From NCBI RefSeq assembly GCF_021166475.1, contig NZ_JAJOYS010000003.1, forward strand, positions 62,001 to 126,000: 64,000 nucleotides of DNA. The letters run 5' to 3'. Under the pieces are notes generated by a model, which was given only the letters and a program-made list of their open reading frames with translations, ran no database searches and was not told where the DNA came from. The translations under genes and the position numbers were made by a program. The DNA comes from Pelagibacterium xiamenense (GTDB lineage: Bacteria; Pseudomonadota; Alphaproteobacteria; Rhizobiales; Devosiaceae). Numbering within the stretch: the first letter of the stretch is position 1; the number at the start of each line of letters is the position of its first letter. Below are positions 27,905 to 35,619 of this stretch, in pieces.

Positions 27905-28306
27905 TTATTGACGGCTGATCACCTTGCCCGGCATGTCGGGAAGCCAGGGCAGCCTGGAACGATGCCAGAACTGGCGCTTGGGGTGCAGTTCGCCGCGTTG
28001 TTTGAGTGCGCCGACCCTGATCCCGAAGGTCCGTGCCTCGCCCTCAGCCGCGGTGGCATAAAGAGGCGTCCCGCAGGCGCCGCAAAAGGCCTGAATCCGC
28101 CGCGCGCCGCTTTCGGCGGTCTTGACGTAGAGTGTCGGCTCTCCCGAGATCAGATGGAAATCGGCCTCCGGCGTGGGCGCAACAACCCGAAACGCGGTTC
28201 CCGATAGCGTCTGGCAGTCGGAACAGTGGCAGATGCGGACGCGTTCGGGATCGATCTCCGCCTGGAACGTCACCGCGCCGCAATGGCATGAACCTTCGAC
28301 CTTCAT
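27905..28306 (-). CDS. GFA / CENP-V family zinc protein
   Basis: The 133-residue protein has the GFA fold pattern: SCHCGAV with the first two cysteines, CHCSDCQ, and CGACGTPLY. Together these bind zinc in glutathione-dependent formaldehyde-activating enzyme-like proteins. Few members have proven activity, so a formaldehyde role is not claimed. ATG 28306 has GGAAGGA about 8 bases upstream. The frame is open further upstream but with no family similarity. Confidence 0.85.
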   Translation of the reverse strand: MKVEGSCHCGAVTFQAEIDPERVRICHCSDCQTLSGTAFRVVAPTPEADFHLISGEPTLYVKTAESGARRIQAFCGACGTPLYATAAEGEARTFGIRVGALKQRGELHPKRQFWHRSRLPWLPDMPGKVISRQ

Positions 28307-28356
28307 CGGGCAGTCCTTCCGCTCGTGCCGTGCGGAACGTCGCCAGCCGATACGGT

Positions 28357-29643
28357 CTAGGCCCGCTTCCGCTCGCTCCGGCTCCTGTAATTCGCCATGA
28401 CGCGCTCGATCACCTTGATCGCGTTTCCCGCGCCGTCTTCGGCGCGCAACTCGGCACCGAGCTTTTCGGCGTTCCGCGCGTAATCCGCATTGGTGTTGAG
28501 GTCGTGCAGCGCGTCGGCGAGAATCGCCGGCGTCAGCTTGCGCCGGCGCACGGGCTTGGGCCCGCACCCGAGTTCATAGACCCGGCGCCCCCAATAGGGC
28601 TGATCGACCATTTGCGGCACGACGAAGGTCGGGCGCCCAAGGTGCAGCCCCGCCGCGGTCGTGCCTGCGCCGCCATGGTGCACCACGCCCTTGACGTATT
28701 TGAAAAGCTGGTCGTGCGGCGCCCGGTCGATCACATAGACATGCTCGGGCGAAAGGTCGTCCGGCTTGATCCCGCCCCAGCCGCGCCCCACGACCACGCG
28801 CCCGCCCCACAGCTCGACGGCTTCGCGCAGAATGTCCGTGTTCCGGTCCGCCCCGAAGGGCATGGACCCGAAACCCACATAGATCGGCTTTTCGCCCTTG
28901 GCGAGGAATGCCTTGAAGTCGTCCGACGGCTCCCACCCGGTATTGTCGGGCAGCATCCAATAGCCCGTTACCACCGAGGTTTTCGGCCAGTCGCGCGGGC
29001 GTGGCGAGACGAGTTCGGAATAGGCGTTCAACGTCCACAGCGGCGTGCCGTCGGTGTCCTTGAAGAACCCGCCGTTCTTGCGCGGCTCGAGCCCCATGAG
29101 CTCGCGCCGCAGCTTGTTGCGCGGCAGATTGTAGTAGATCTGCTGCACCGTCATCGTCGAATAGGTGAGCTTGTTGATCGTGCGCCCGAACGTCGGCCCG
29201 TAATAGATGCACAGGGGGAATTCGCTGGTCGAATTGAGCGGCTGCAGCGCCGCAACGATGGGGGGGATATCGAGCGCTTCGGCGATATCGATCGTGAAGC
29301 TCGTGTTCATGTTCAAAACGATGCAGTCCGCGCCCTGGCACATGTCCCAGGCTTCGCGTGCCGCGCGGTCGACGATTCGCTGGCCCTGCCGCAAAAGTCC
29401 CGGCGCGTTGACAAGAAGACTCTTGTTCATCGCCTTGTCGAACTGGGCCTGCTTGACGAATTCCTGCATCGAGGAGCCGAGGCTCCAGAACTCGATGCCG
29501 TACCCCGTGATCATCGCCTCGAAATCGTCGGTCGTCCCCAGAACCACCGAATATCCGCGCTCCTTGAGCGCGCGCGCGAGTGCGACATAGGGCTGAATGT
29601 CACCTTGCGTGCCCAGTGTGGCCATCGCAATGCGCTTGTTCAT
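28357..29643 (-). CDS. GT1 family glycosyltransferase (UGT/sterol glucosyltransferase-like)
   Basis: A 428-residue GT-B glycosyltransferase. The N-terminal half has IAMATLGTQGDIQPYVALARALKERGY, the acceptor-domain start typical of GT1/GT28 enzymes. The C-terminal half has YVGFGSMPFG and HHGGAGTTAAGLHLGRP, the nucleotide-sugar binding motif, then QPYWGRRVYELGCGP. This pattern matches bacterial sterol/lipid- or macrolide-type glucosyltransferases. ATG 29643 begins the conserved domain; the frame is open to 29811. The acceptor is unknown. It is divergent from argC. Confidence 0.85.
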   Translation of the reverse strand: MNKRIAMATLGTQGDIQPYVALARALKERGYSVVLGTTDDFEAMITGYGIEFWSLGSSMQEFVKQAQFDKAMNKSLLVNAPGLLRQGQRIVDRAAREAWDMCQGADCIVLNMNTSFTIDIAEALDIPPIVAALQPLNSTSEFPLCIYYGPTFGRTINKLTYSTMTVQQIYYNLPRNKLRRELMGLEPRKNGGFFKDTDGTPLWTLNAYSELVSPRPRDWPKTSVVTGYWMLPDNTGWEPSDDFKAFLAKGEKPIYVGFGSMPFGADRNTDILREAVELWGGRVVVGRGWGGIKPDDLSPEHVYVIDRAPHDQLFKYVKGVVHHGGAGTTAAGLHLGRPTFVVPQMVDQPYWGRRVYELGCGPKPVRRRKLTPAILADALHDLNTNADYARNAEKLGAELRAEDGAGNAIKVIERVMANYRSRSERKRA

Positions 29644-29798
29644 CGATACCTCACAACACCATCCATGCGGGACAGAAATCCTCGACCGTGTCGATCCCCA
29701 TCGGCGCACAGAGAGCCATTTACATTGCCGTGGCGCGGCAGTAAGACGGCCCCTCGCAGTTGTTTCATTTACACAATCCCGACATGAGGGCAAGTCAG

Positions 29799-30851
29799 AT
29801 GCAATCGCCAAAAAGAGCGGCGCTTCTCGGTGCTTCCGGATATACCGGAGCCGATTTGCTGCGCCTTGGCGTACGGCATCCCGGCCTTGAGTTCGTGGTG
29901 CTCACGGCCAACACCCACGCGGGCAAACCCATGTCGGCGGTCTTTCCGCACCTTGCACATGCCGGGCTTCCCGACCTCGTCGCCAACGAGGACGTGGATT
30001 TCGCCGATATCGACGTTGTGTTCTGCGGCCTCCCGCATGGCACCTCTCAGGCGCTCGTTTCGTCGATTATAGCGCAAAACGCCAATATCCGTATTATCGA
30101 TATGGGGGCGGACTTCCGGTTCCGCAATCCCGCTGATTATGCAACGGTTTACGGCGCCGAGCACGTTGCCCCCGATCTCCAGAAGGTGACGGCCTACGGC
30201 CTCACCGAGCATAATCGCGATGCGATTCGCGCAGCGAGCATTATCGCGTGCCCGGGCTGTTACCCCACCGCTGCGCTCCTCTCGCTCCTGCCGCTCGTCA
30301 AATCCGGCGCCATCCGCACCGAGGATCTGATCATCGACGCCAAATCCGGCGTTTCGGGCGCGGGCAGGGGGCTCAAGCAAAATACGCTCATGGCGGAGGC
30401 CGGCGAAAGCCTCACGCCCTACGGCGTCGGCACCCACCGCCACGCACCCGAGATCGAGCAGGAAATCGGCCTCGCCGCGGGCGCGAAGGTCGCGGTCAAC
30501 TTCACCCCGCACCTCATTCCCATGAGCCGGGGCGAACTGGTCACGGCCCACGTCAAGCTCGGCACCGCCAAAAACGCTGATGATCTGCGCGACGCGCTGC
30601 GTGAGGCCTATGCCGGTGAACCGTTTATCCACATCGCCGACAAGGGCGTCATTCCCTCGACCGGCCACGTGCGCGGCTCGAACCACGTCGTTATTAACGC
30701 CTTCGACGACCGTATCCCCGGCCGCGCCATCATCATCGGCACGCTCGACAACCTCGTGAAGGGCAGCGCCGGTCAGGCCCTGCAGAACTTCAACGTCGCC
30801 TTCGGGTTCGACGAGGCAACCGCTATCGAGGCTCTGCCGCTCTTTCCATGA
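29799..30851 (+). CDS. argC: N-acetyl-gamma-glutamyl-phosphate reductase
   Basis: Third step of arginine synthesis, NADPH-dependent reduction of N-acetylglutamyl phosphate. The 350 residues carry GASGYTG (11-17), the active-site Cys154 in CPGCYPTA and a late GVGTHRHAPEI. ATG 29799 is chosen because GAGGG lies 9 bases upstream; ATG 29784 lacks a ribosome-binding site. In many Hyphomicrobiales argC follows rplM-rpsI; here it lies about 27 kb away and stands alone. Confidence 0.95.
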   Translation: MQSPKRAALLGASGYTGADLLRLGVRHPGLEFVVLTANTHAGKPMSAVFPHLAHAGLPDLVANEDVDFADIDVVFCGLPHGTSQALVSSIIAQNANIRIIDMGADFRFRNPADYATVYGAEHVAPDLQKVTAYGLTEHNRDAIRAASIIACPGCYPTAALLSLLPLVKSGAIRTEDLIIDAKSGVSGAGRGLKQNTLMAEAGESLTPYGVGTHRHAPEIEQEIGLAAGAKVAVNFTPHLIPMSRGELVTAHVKLGTAKNADDLRDALREAYAGEPFIHIADKGVIPSTGHVRGSNHVVINAFDDRIPGRAIIIGTLDNLVKGSAGQALQNFNVAFGFDEATAIEALPLFP

Positions 30852-31008
30852 CGGAAAGCGGGGCAGGGCCGGTAAAGACCACGGGCAGCAGGCGCCCGAC
30901 CTTCGGCGCATTGCCCCGTTTAAACTTTCGATACCATAATGACACACAATGCCCTTTAAGCGCGGCGACCACACTTGTGCCGCAGCTGGGGGCTAGACGG
31001 CGTTGCCA

Positions 31009-31053
31009 GGAAAAGTGGAAACCGGTTTTCCGGTTAGGGAACGCCGCAAGAAC
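31009..31053. repeat. Dispersed palindromic intergenic repeat, copy B
   Basis: GGAAACCGGTTTTCC followed by GGTTAGGGAACGC and CGCAAGAAC. It is recognisably the same element as copy A (573-630) and copy C (48144-48190), and lies in the 232-base gap between argC and the aminotransferase gene. Confidence 0.6.
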
Positions 31054-31083
31054 CCGGGCCGATGTTGGCCCAACGAGGATAGT

Positions 31084-32298
31084 ATGAGCGAAGAATTTCA
31101 TCGCATCCGCCGCCTGCCGCCCTATGTGTTCGAGCACATCAACCCGATCAAGGCCAAGGCGCGCGCCGACGGGGTCGACATCATCGATCTGGGCATGGGC
31201 AATCCCGACTTGCCCACTCCCGAGCACATCGTCGAAAAGCTCAAGGAAACGGTCAAGAACCCGCGCACCCACCGCTATTCGACCTCCCGCGGCATTCCCG
31301 GGCTCCGCAAGGCCCAGGCCTCCTATTACGGCCGCCGCTTCGGGGTAAAGCTCAACCCCGACACCCAGGTCGTCGCGACCCTCGGGTCCAAGGAAGGCTT
31401 TGCCAATATGGCCCAGGCCATCACCGCTCCCGGTGACGTGGTGCTGGTGCCCAACCCGACCTACCCGATCCATTCTTTCGGCTTCATCATGTCCGGCGGC
31501 GTCGTCCGCTCGATGCCCGCCGATCCCAATGAGGATTTCCTGCGCTCGCTCGATCGCGCCGTGCGCCATTCGATCCCCAAGCCGATCGCGCTCATCCTCA
31601 ACTACCCGGCCAACCCCACGGCCTATGTGGCGAGCCTCGACTTCTACAAGGAAGTCGTCGATTACTGCCGCGCCAACGACATTTTCATCCTCTCCGATCT
31701 GGCCTACGCCGAGATCTATTTCGAGGACGAACCGCCCCATTCGATCTTCGAGGTTCCCGGCGCGATGGATGTCGCCGTCGAGTTCACCTCCATGTCGAAA
31801 ACCTTCTCCATGCCCGGTTGGCGCATGGGCTTCGCGGTCGGAAACGAGCGCCTCATCGCCGCGCTGGCGCGCGTCAAGTCATACCTCGACTACGGCGCCT
31901 TCACCCCCATCCAGGTCGCAGCCGCCGCTGCCCTCAACGGCGACGACAGCTGCATCGAGGACGTCCGCTCGATTTACAGGCACCGCCGCGACGTGATGGT
32001 CGAAAGCTTCGCTCGCGCCGGCTGGCATATTCCGTCCCCGGCCGCCACCATGTTCGCCTGGGCCCCGATCCCCGATCAGTTCGCGCAGCTGGGGTCGCTC
32101 GAATTCGCAAAGCTCCTCATCAGTGAGACCGGCGTCGCCGTCGCGCCGGGCGTGGGCTTCGGTGAATATGGCGACCAGTACGTCCGGCTCGCCTTCGTCG
32201 AGAACGACCAGCGCATCCGTCAGGCCGCGCGCGCGATCAAGAAGTTCATGGGCGGCGGCGCCACCCACGGCAACGTGGTTTCGTTCCAGTCCAAATAG
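31084..32298 (+). CDS. Class I PLP aminotransferase (alanine / LL-diaminopimelate aminotransferase-like)
   Basis: A 404-residue fold-type I aminotransferase. RLPPYVFEHINPIKAKARADG, LGMGNPDLPTP and the PLP-binding Lys239 in SMSKTFSMPGWRMGF are visible, with Asp205 and Tyr208 for the cofactor. Such proteins are often annotated LL-diaminopimelate aminotransferase, but in this group they more likely act on alanine or aspartate-family amino acids. GAGG lies just before ATG 31084. It sits directly upstream of hom, a conserved neighbour, suggesting a role around the aspartate family. Confidence 0.88.
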   Translation: MSEEFHRIRRLPPYVFEHINPIKAKARADGVDIIDLGMGNPDLPTPEHIVEKLKETVKNPRTHRYSTSRGIPGLRKAQASYYGRRFGVKLNPDTQVVATLGSKEGFANMAQAITAPGDVVLVPNPTYPIHSFGFIMSGGVVRSMPADPNEDFLRSLDRAVRHSIPKPIALILNYPANPTAYVASLDFYKEVVDYCRANDIFILSDLAYAEIYFEDEPPHSIFEVPGAMDVAVEFTSMSKTFSMPGWRMGFAVGNERLIAALARVKSYLDYGAFTPIQVAAAAALNGDDSCIEDVRSIYRHRRDVMVESFARAGWHIPSPAATMFAWAPIPDQFAQLGSLEFAKLLISETGVAVAPGVGFGEYGDQYVRLAFVENDQRIRQAARAIKKFMGGGATHGNVVSFQSK

Positions 32299-32380
32299 GG
32301 GCAACCCTATCGATGCGCGACGATGGTCATCGTGGGCATCACGATGGTCTCATCCTCGCCATCGATCGTCCCGCGCAGGC

Positions 32381-32442
32381 TTGACCGATAGGCTAAATCC
32401 TATAGTGGTGCACGCACCCTGAAAATCAGTCCCGCGTGCACC
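32381..32442 (+). promoter_or_regulatory. Candidate promoter and 9-bp inverted repeat abutting the hom start
   Basis: TTGACC (32381-32386) and TATAGT (32401-32406) are 14 bases apart, shorter than usual. Immediately after TATAGT comes GGTGCACGC (32407-32415). Its exact reverse complement GCGTGCACC (32434-32442) ends one base before the hom ATG; T32406 and A32443 extend the pairing. It could be an operator over the transcript start or an RNA hairpin masking the ribosome-binding region. Confidence 0.55.
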
Positions 32443-33957
32443 ATGAACGATCTGGCCAGTTTCAAGCAGTCCGTCGAAGCCTTCATCGCCAATTACGGCT
32501 GGACTCCCACCCGCTTCGGGCGTGAAATCGCCGGCGATCCGCTCTTCGTCTTCGATCTTCGCGAAGGCCGGGAGCCGCGTACGGACACGCGTCAGCGCAT
32601 CGCCAAGGCCATGAAGGAATTCGCCGCAAACGCCCAGGATACCTCGCGTCCCATCCGCATCGGCATCGCCGGTCTGGGCACTGTCGGCGCCGCGCTCATT
32701 CACATCCTCGAGGCTGACCGCGCCGCGATCACCAAGAAACTCGGCCGTCCCCTGGTCGTCTCGGCGGTCTCCGCCCGCTCCCGCTCGCGCGACCGCGGCA
32801 TCGATATCACCAATATCGATTGGTACGACGACCCTGTAGCGCTGGCAAAATCCGAGGATATCGACCTGTTCGTCGAACTGATCGGCGGCGAGGACGGCCC
32901 CGCCTACGCCTCGATCACGGCAGCGCTCGAGCGCGGCTGTCCGGTCGTCACCGCCAACAAGGCGCTCCTCGCCCGCCACGGCGTCGCGCTCGCCCATCTG
33001 GCCGAAAACAACGACGCTCAGCTCGGCTTCGAGGCCGCCGTCGCCGGCGGCATCCCGGTCATCAAGACCTTGCGCGAAGGCCTCGGCTCGGCCGAGATTA
33101 CACGCGTCTACGGCATCATGAACGGCACCTGCAACTACATCCTCACCCGCATGGGCAACGAAGGCATCGACTTTGAAACCTGCCTCAAGGATGCGCAGGA
33201 GCTTGGCTACGCCGAGGCGGATCCCACATTCGATATTGACGGGTTCGACACCGCCCACAAGCTCGCGATCCTTACAAGCCTCTGCTTTGAAACGGAAATC
33301 GCTGCCGAGCAGGTTTTCGTCGAAGGCATTTCGCGCATCACTCAGGCCGATATCAAGGTCGCCGCCGACCTCGGCTTCAAGATCAAGCTGCTGGGTATGG
33401 CGCGCCAGACGCCGGACGGAATAGAGCAGCGCGTCCACCCCACGCTGGTGCCGCTCAAGAGTTCGATCGCGGGCGTCGACGGCGTCCTCAACGCCATCGC
33501 GCTCGAAACCAACCATGTTCAGGAACTGCTTCTCGCGGGTCCCGGCGCCGGCGGCCAGGCCACCGCGGCGTCCGTCCTCAGCGACATCCTCGACATCGCC
33601 CGTGGCACCCGGGTGCCGCCGTTGGGCGTTCCTTCGGTCGAACTCGCCAAATGCGAACGCGCGCCGATGCGCGTGCACGAAGGAGGGTATTATATTAGGC
33701 TCAACGCCAAAGACGTGCCGGGCGCCCTCGCGGCGATCGCGACACGCATGGGAGAGAGCAACATTTCGCTTGAAAGTGTCATTCAGCGTCCGGATTTGCG
33801 CGCTACAGAACCCGGCGTCGAACCCGAATCGAGCCGGACCGTGGTGCTGATCACGCACGAGACGATCGAGAGCGCCGTGCGGGAGGCGCTGGACCGGATC
33901 GACAAGGACGGGTTTATCGTGGGCCAGCCGCAGCTCATCCGCATCGAGGAGTTCTGA
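32443..33957 (+). CDS. hom: Homoserine dehydrogenase with fused N-terminal HTH-like domain
   Basis: Reduces aspartate semialdehyde to homoserine, the branch point to threonine and methionine. The 504 residues are about 65 longer than usual alphaproteobacterial Hom. Residues 1-60 (TPTRFGREIAGDP, FVFDLREGREPR, RIAKAM) match a small XRE/lambda-repressor-like domain otherwise found in short stand-alone alphaproteobacterial proteins. The canonical enzyme follows: NAD site GIAGLGTVG (74-82), substrate/catalytic core to about 400, and a C-terminal ACT domain (about 418-504). No stop or frame change separates the parts. If translation instead began at ATG 32611 (residue 57), a normal-length enzyme would result. 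glpX overlaps its stop by one base. Confidence 0.9.
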   Translation: MNDLASFKQSVEAFIANYGWTPTRFGREIAGDPLFVFDLREGREPRTDTRQRIAKAMKEFAANAQDTSRPIRIGIAGLGTVGAALIHILEADRAAITKKLGRPLVVSAVSARSRSRDRGIDITNIDWYDDPVALAKSEDIDLFVELIGGEDGPAYASITAALERGCPVVTANKALLARHGVALAHLAENNDAQLGFEAAVAGGIPVIKTLREGLGSAEITRVYGIMNGTCNYILTRMGNEGIDFETCLKDAQELGYAEADPTFDIDGFDTAHKLAILTSLCFETEIAAEQVFVEGISRITQADIKVAADLGFKIKLLGMARQTPDGIEQRVHPTLVPLKSSIAGVDGVLNAIALETNHVQELLLAGPGAGGQATAASVLSDILDIARGTRVPPLGVPSVELAKCERAPMRVHEGGYYIRLNAKDVPGALAAIATRMGESNISLESVIQRPDLRATEPGVEPESSRTVVLITHETIESAVREALDRIDKDGFIVGQPQLIRIEEF

Positions 33958-34931
33958 TGTCCGATGCCCGGGCCCAGGCCCCTGAAACCGAAATCGTCGA
34001 CCGCAATCTCACCCTCGAGATTGCCCGGATCACCGAACGCGCGGCGATTGCTGCCGCCGGCTGGCGCGGCAAGGGCGACGAAATGCGCGCCGACCAGGCC
34101 GCTGTCGAGGCCATGCACGACGCCCTCACGAGGATCGACTTCAAGGGCAAGGTCGTCATCGGCGAGATGCGCGGTTCGGAAAAGCTCGGGCTCGACGAGG
34201 AGGTCGGAACGGGCAGGGGCCCCGACATAGACGTGGCCGTGGACCCGCTCGAGGGCGTCACAGGCTGCGCCAAGGACCTGCCCGACGCCCTGAGCGTCCT
34301 CGCCTTCGCCGAGCGCGGCGGCCTGCTGCATGTGCCCGACGCCTATATGGAAAAGATCGCCATCGGCCCGGGCTACCCCGAAGGCATCGTCGACCTCGAC
34401 AAGTCCCCGCGCGAGAACATCGAGACCCTGGCCAAGGCAAAGGGCGTGCCGATAACGGAGATCGTCGCCTGTGTGCTGGATCGCCCGCGCCACGCGAGCC
34501 TCCTTGCCGAACTGCGCGAGATCGGCGTCGCCGTCAAGCTCCTGCCCGATGGCGATATCGCGGCCGTCATTCATGCGGCCAACAGCGACGATACCGGCAT
34601 CGACATCTATATGGGCTCTGGCGGTGCCCCCGAAGGTGTGCTGGCGGCCGTGGCCATGCGTTGCATCGGCGGCCAGATGCAGGGGCGCCTGATCCTCGAC
34701 ACGGCCGCCAAGCGCGAGCAGGCCGAGCGGATCGGCATCCCTGATCTCAAGGCGAAATACTCGGCGGAAGACATGGCACACGGCGACGTGCTGTTCGCGG
34801 CCACCGGCGTCACCAAGGGAAGCCTCTTGAACGGGGTGAAAATCCTCCCGCGCAAGATCGTGACGTCGAGCGTCGTCATGCGGTCATGGTCCAAAACGAC
34901 TCGCTGGATCACCGCCGAGCACCAGCGCTAG
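33957..34931 (+). CDS. glpX: Class II fructose-1,6-bisphosphatase
   Basis: Gluconeogenic phosphatase. The 324 residues have the GlpX signatures: the N-terminal RITERAAIAAAGWRGKGDE, IGEMRGSEKLG, DIDVAVDPLEGV and MGSGGAPEGVLAA. The usual VDPLEGT is VDPLEGV here, a conservative change at the edge of the metal site. It starts inside the hom stop (TGATG), so the two are coupled; aminotransferase-hom-glpX-recJ is a typical alphaproteobacterial order. Confidence 0.95.
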   Translation: MSDARAQAPETEIVDRNLTLEIARITERAAIAAAGWRGKGDEMRADQAAVEAMHDALTRIDFKGKVVIGEMRGSEKLGLDEEVGTGRGPDIDVAVDPLEGVTGCAKDLPDALSVLAFAERGGLLHVPDAYMEKIAIGPGYPEGIVDLDKSPRENIETLAKAKGVPITEIVACVLDRPRHASLLAELREIGVAVKLLPDGDIAAVIHAANSDDTGIDIYMGSGGAPEGVLAAVAMRCIGGQMQGRLILDTAAKREQAERIGIPDLKAKYSAEDMAHGDVLFAATGVTKGSLLNGVKILPRKIVTSSVVMRSWSKTTRWITAEHQR

Positions 34932-34946
34932 GCTGGACGCCTCGTC

Positions 34947-35501
34947 TTACGGCAACTGGTAATCCAGCGCCTGTGCAGCGGCCTGCTCCGCCCGGTCACC
35001 GGCAGCCTCGATCTCGGCCTCGCTCTGGCCGAGCGAGCGCGCGGCCTGCTCCGCAGCGGCGCGGGCATTCGCGACAGCCTCGGCCTTCTCGGCATCCGTC
35101 ATGTTCTCATCACGGATTTCTTCGACGCTCTGGACGATGTCATTGATCTGCTCGTCGAGTGCATTCTGCATCGAGTCCATTTGCTCGTTGATGGTCTCCA
35201 TCGCATTTTCACCCGCGTCCTGGGTTTCGCTCAACGCCTCGTCGGTCTCATTGAGGATCGATTCGAAGGTCTCGGCGGCCTCCTGCTCAACCTCCTCAAC
35301 GCTCTGACCGATGTCCTGGGCCGGTTCAGGATCGACGTCAGCGCTTTCGTCCAGCGCCTCGGTTTCGGTGGTCGTCTCGGTTTCGGTCGGCGCCGCACCC
35401 GCATCCGGATCGGGCATTTCCGGGGCATCCGAGGGATTTTCGCACGCTGCGAGCGCGATGAGCGAAGCGGCGGCGAATGGAAGAAGAATCTTGGCGCTCA
35501 T
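34947..35501 (-). CDS. Acidic coiled-coil lipoprotein, function unknown
   Basis: From ATG 35501 the product has 184 residues with a lipoprotein signal peptide ending in lipobox L17-A-A-C20. The mature part starts with a Pro/Glu/Thr-rich linker (about 21-60), followed by a strongly acidic helical region with heptad-like spacing (about 65-175). I do not recognise a family. It is inserted, in opposite orientation, between glpX and recJ, which are usually neighbours. It may be an outer-membrane or periplasmic spacer protein; that is a guess. Confidence 0.7.
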   Translation of the reverse strand: MSAKILLPFAAASLIALAACENPSDAPEMPDPDAGAAPTETETTTETEALDESADVDPEPAQDIGQSVEEVEQEAAETFESILNETDEALSETQDAGENAMETINEQMDSMQNALDEQINDIVQSVEEIRDENMTDAEKAEAVANARAAAEQAARSLGQSEAEIEAAGDRAEQAAAQALDYQLP

Positions 35502-35619
35502 AATCGATTTGGTCCTCTCAATAGGGGATTGTCGTAAACTGCAATGTCGGTTTGCCGGACGGATGCACTCGCGATACGAGTAAGTCATCCTCTATCTATC
35601 TCGATCGGTACGTCTCCGT

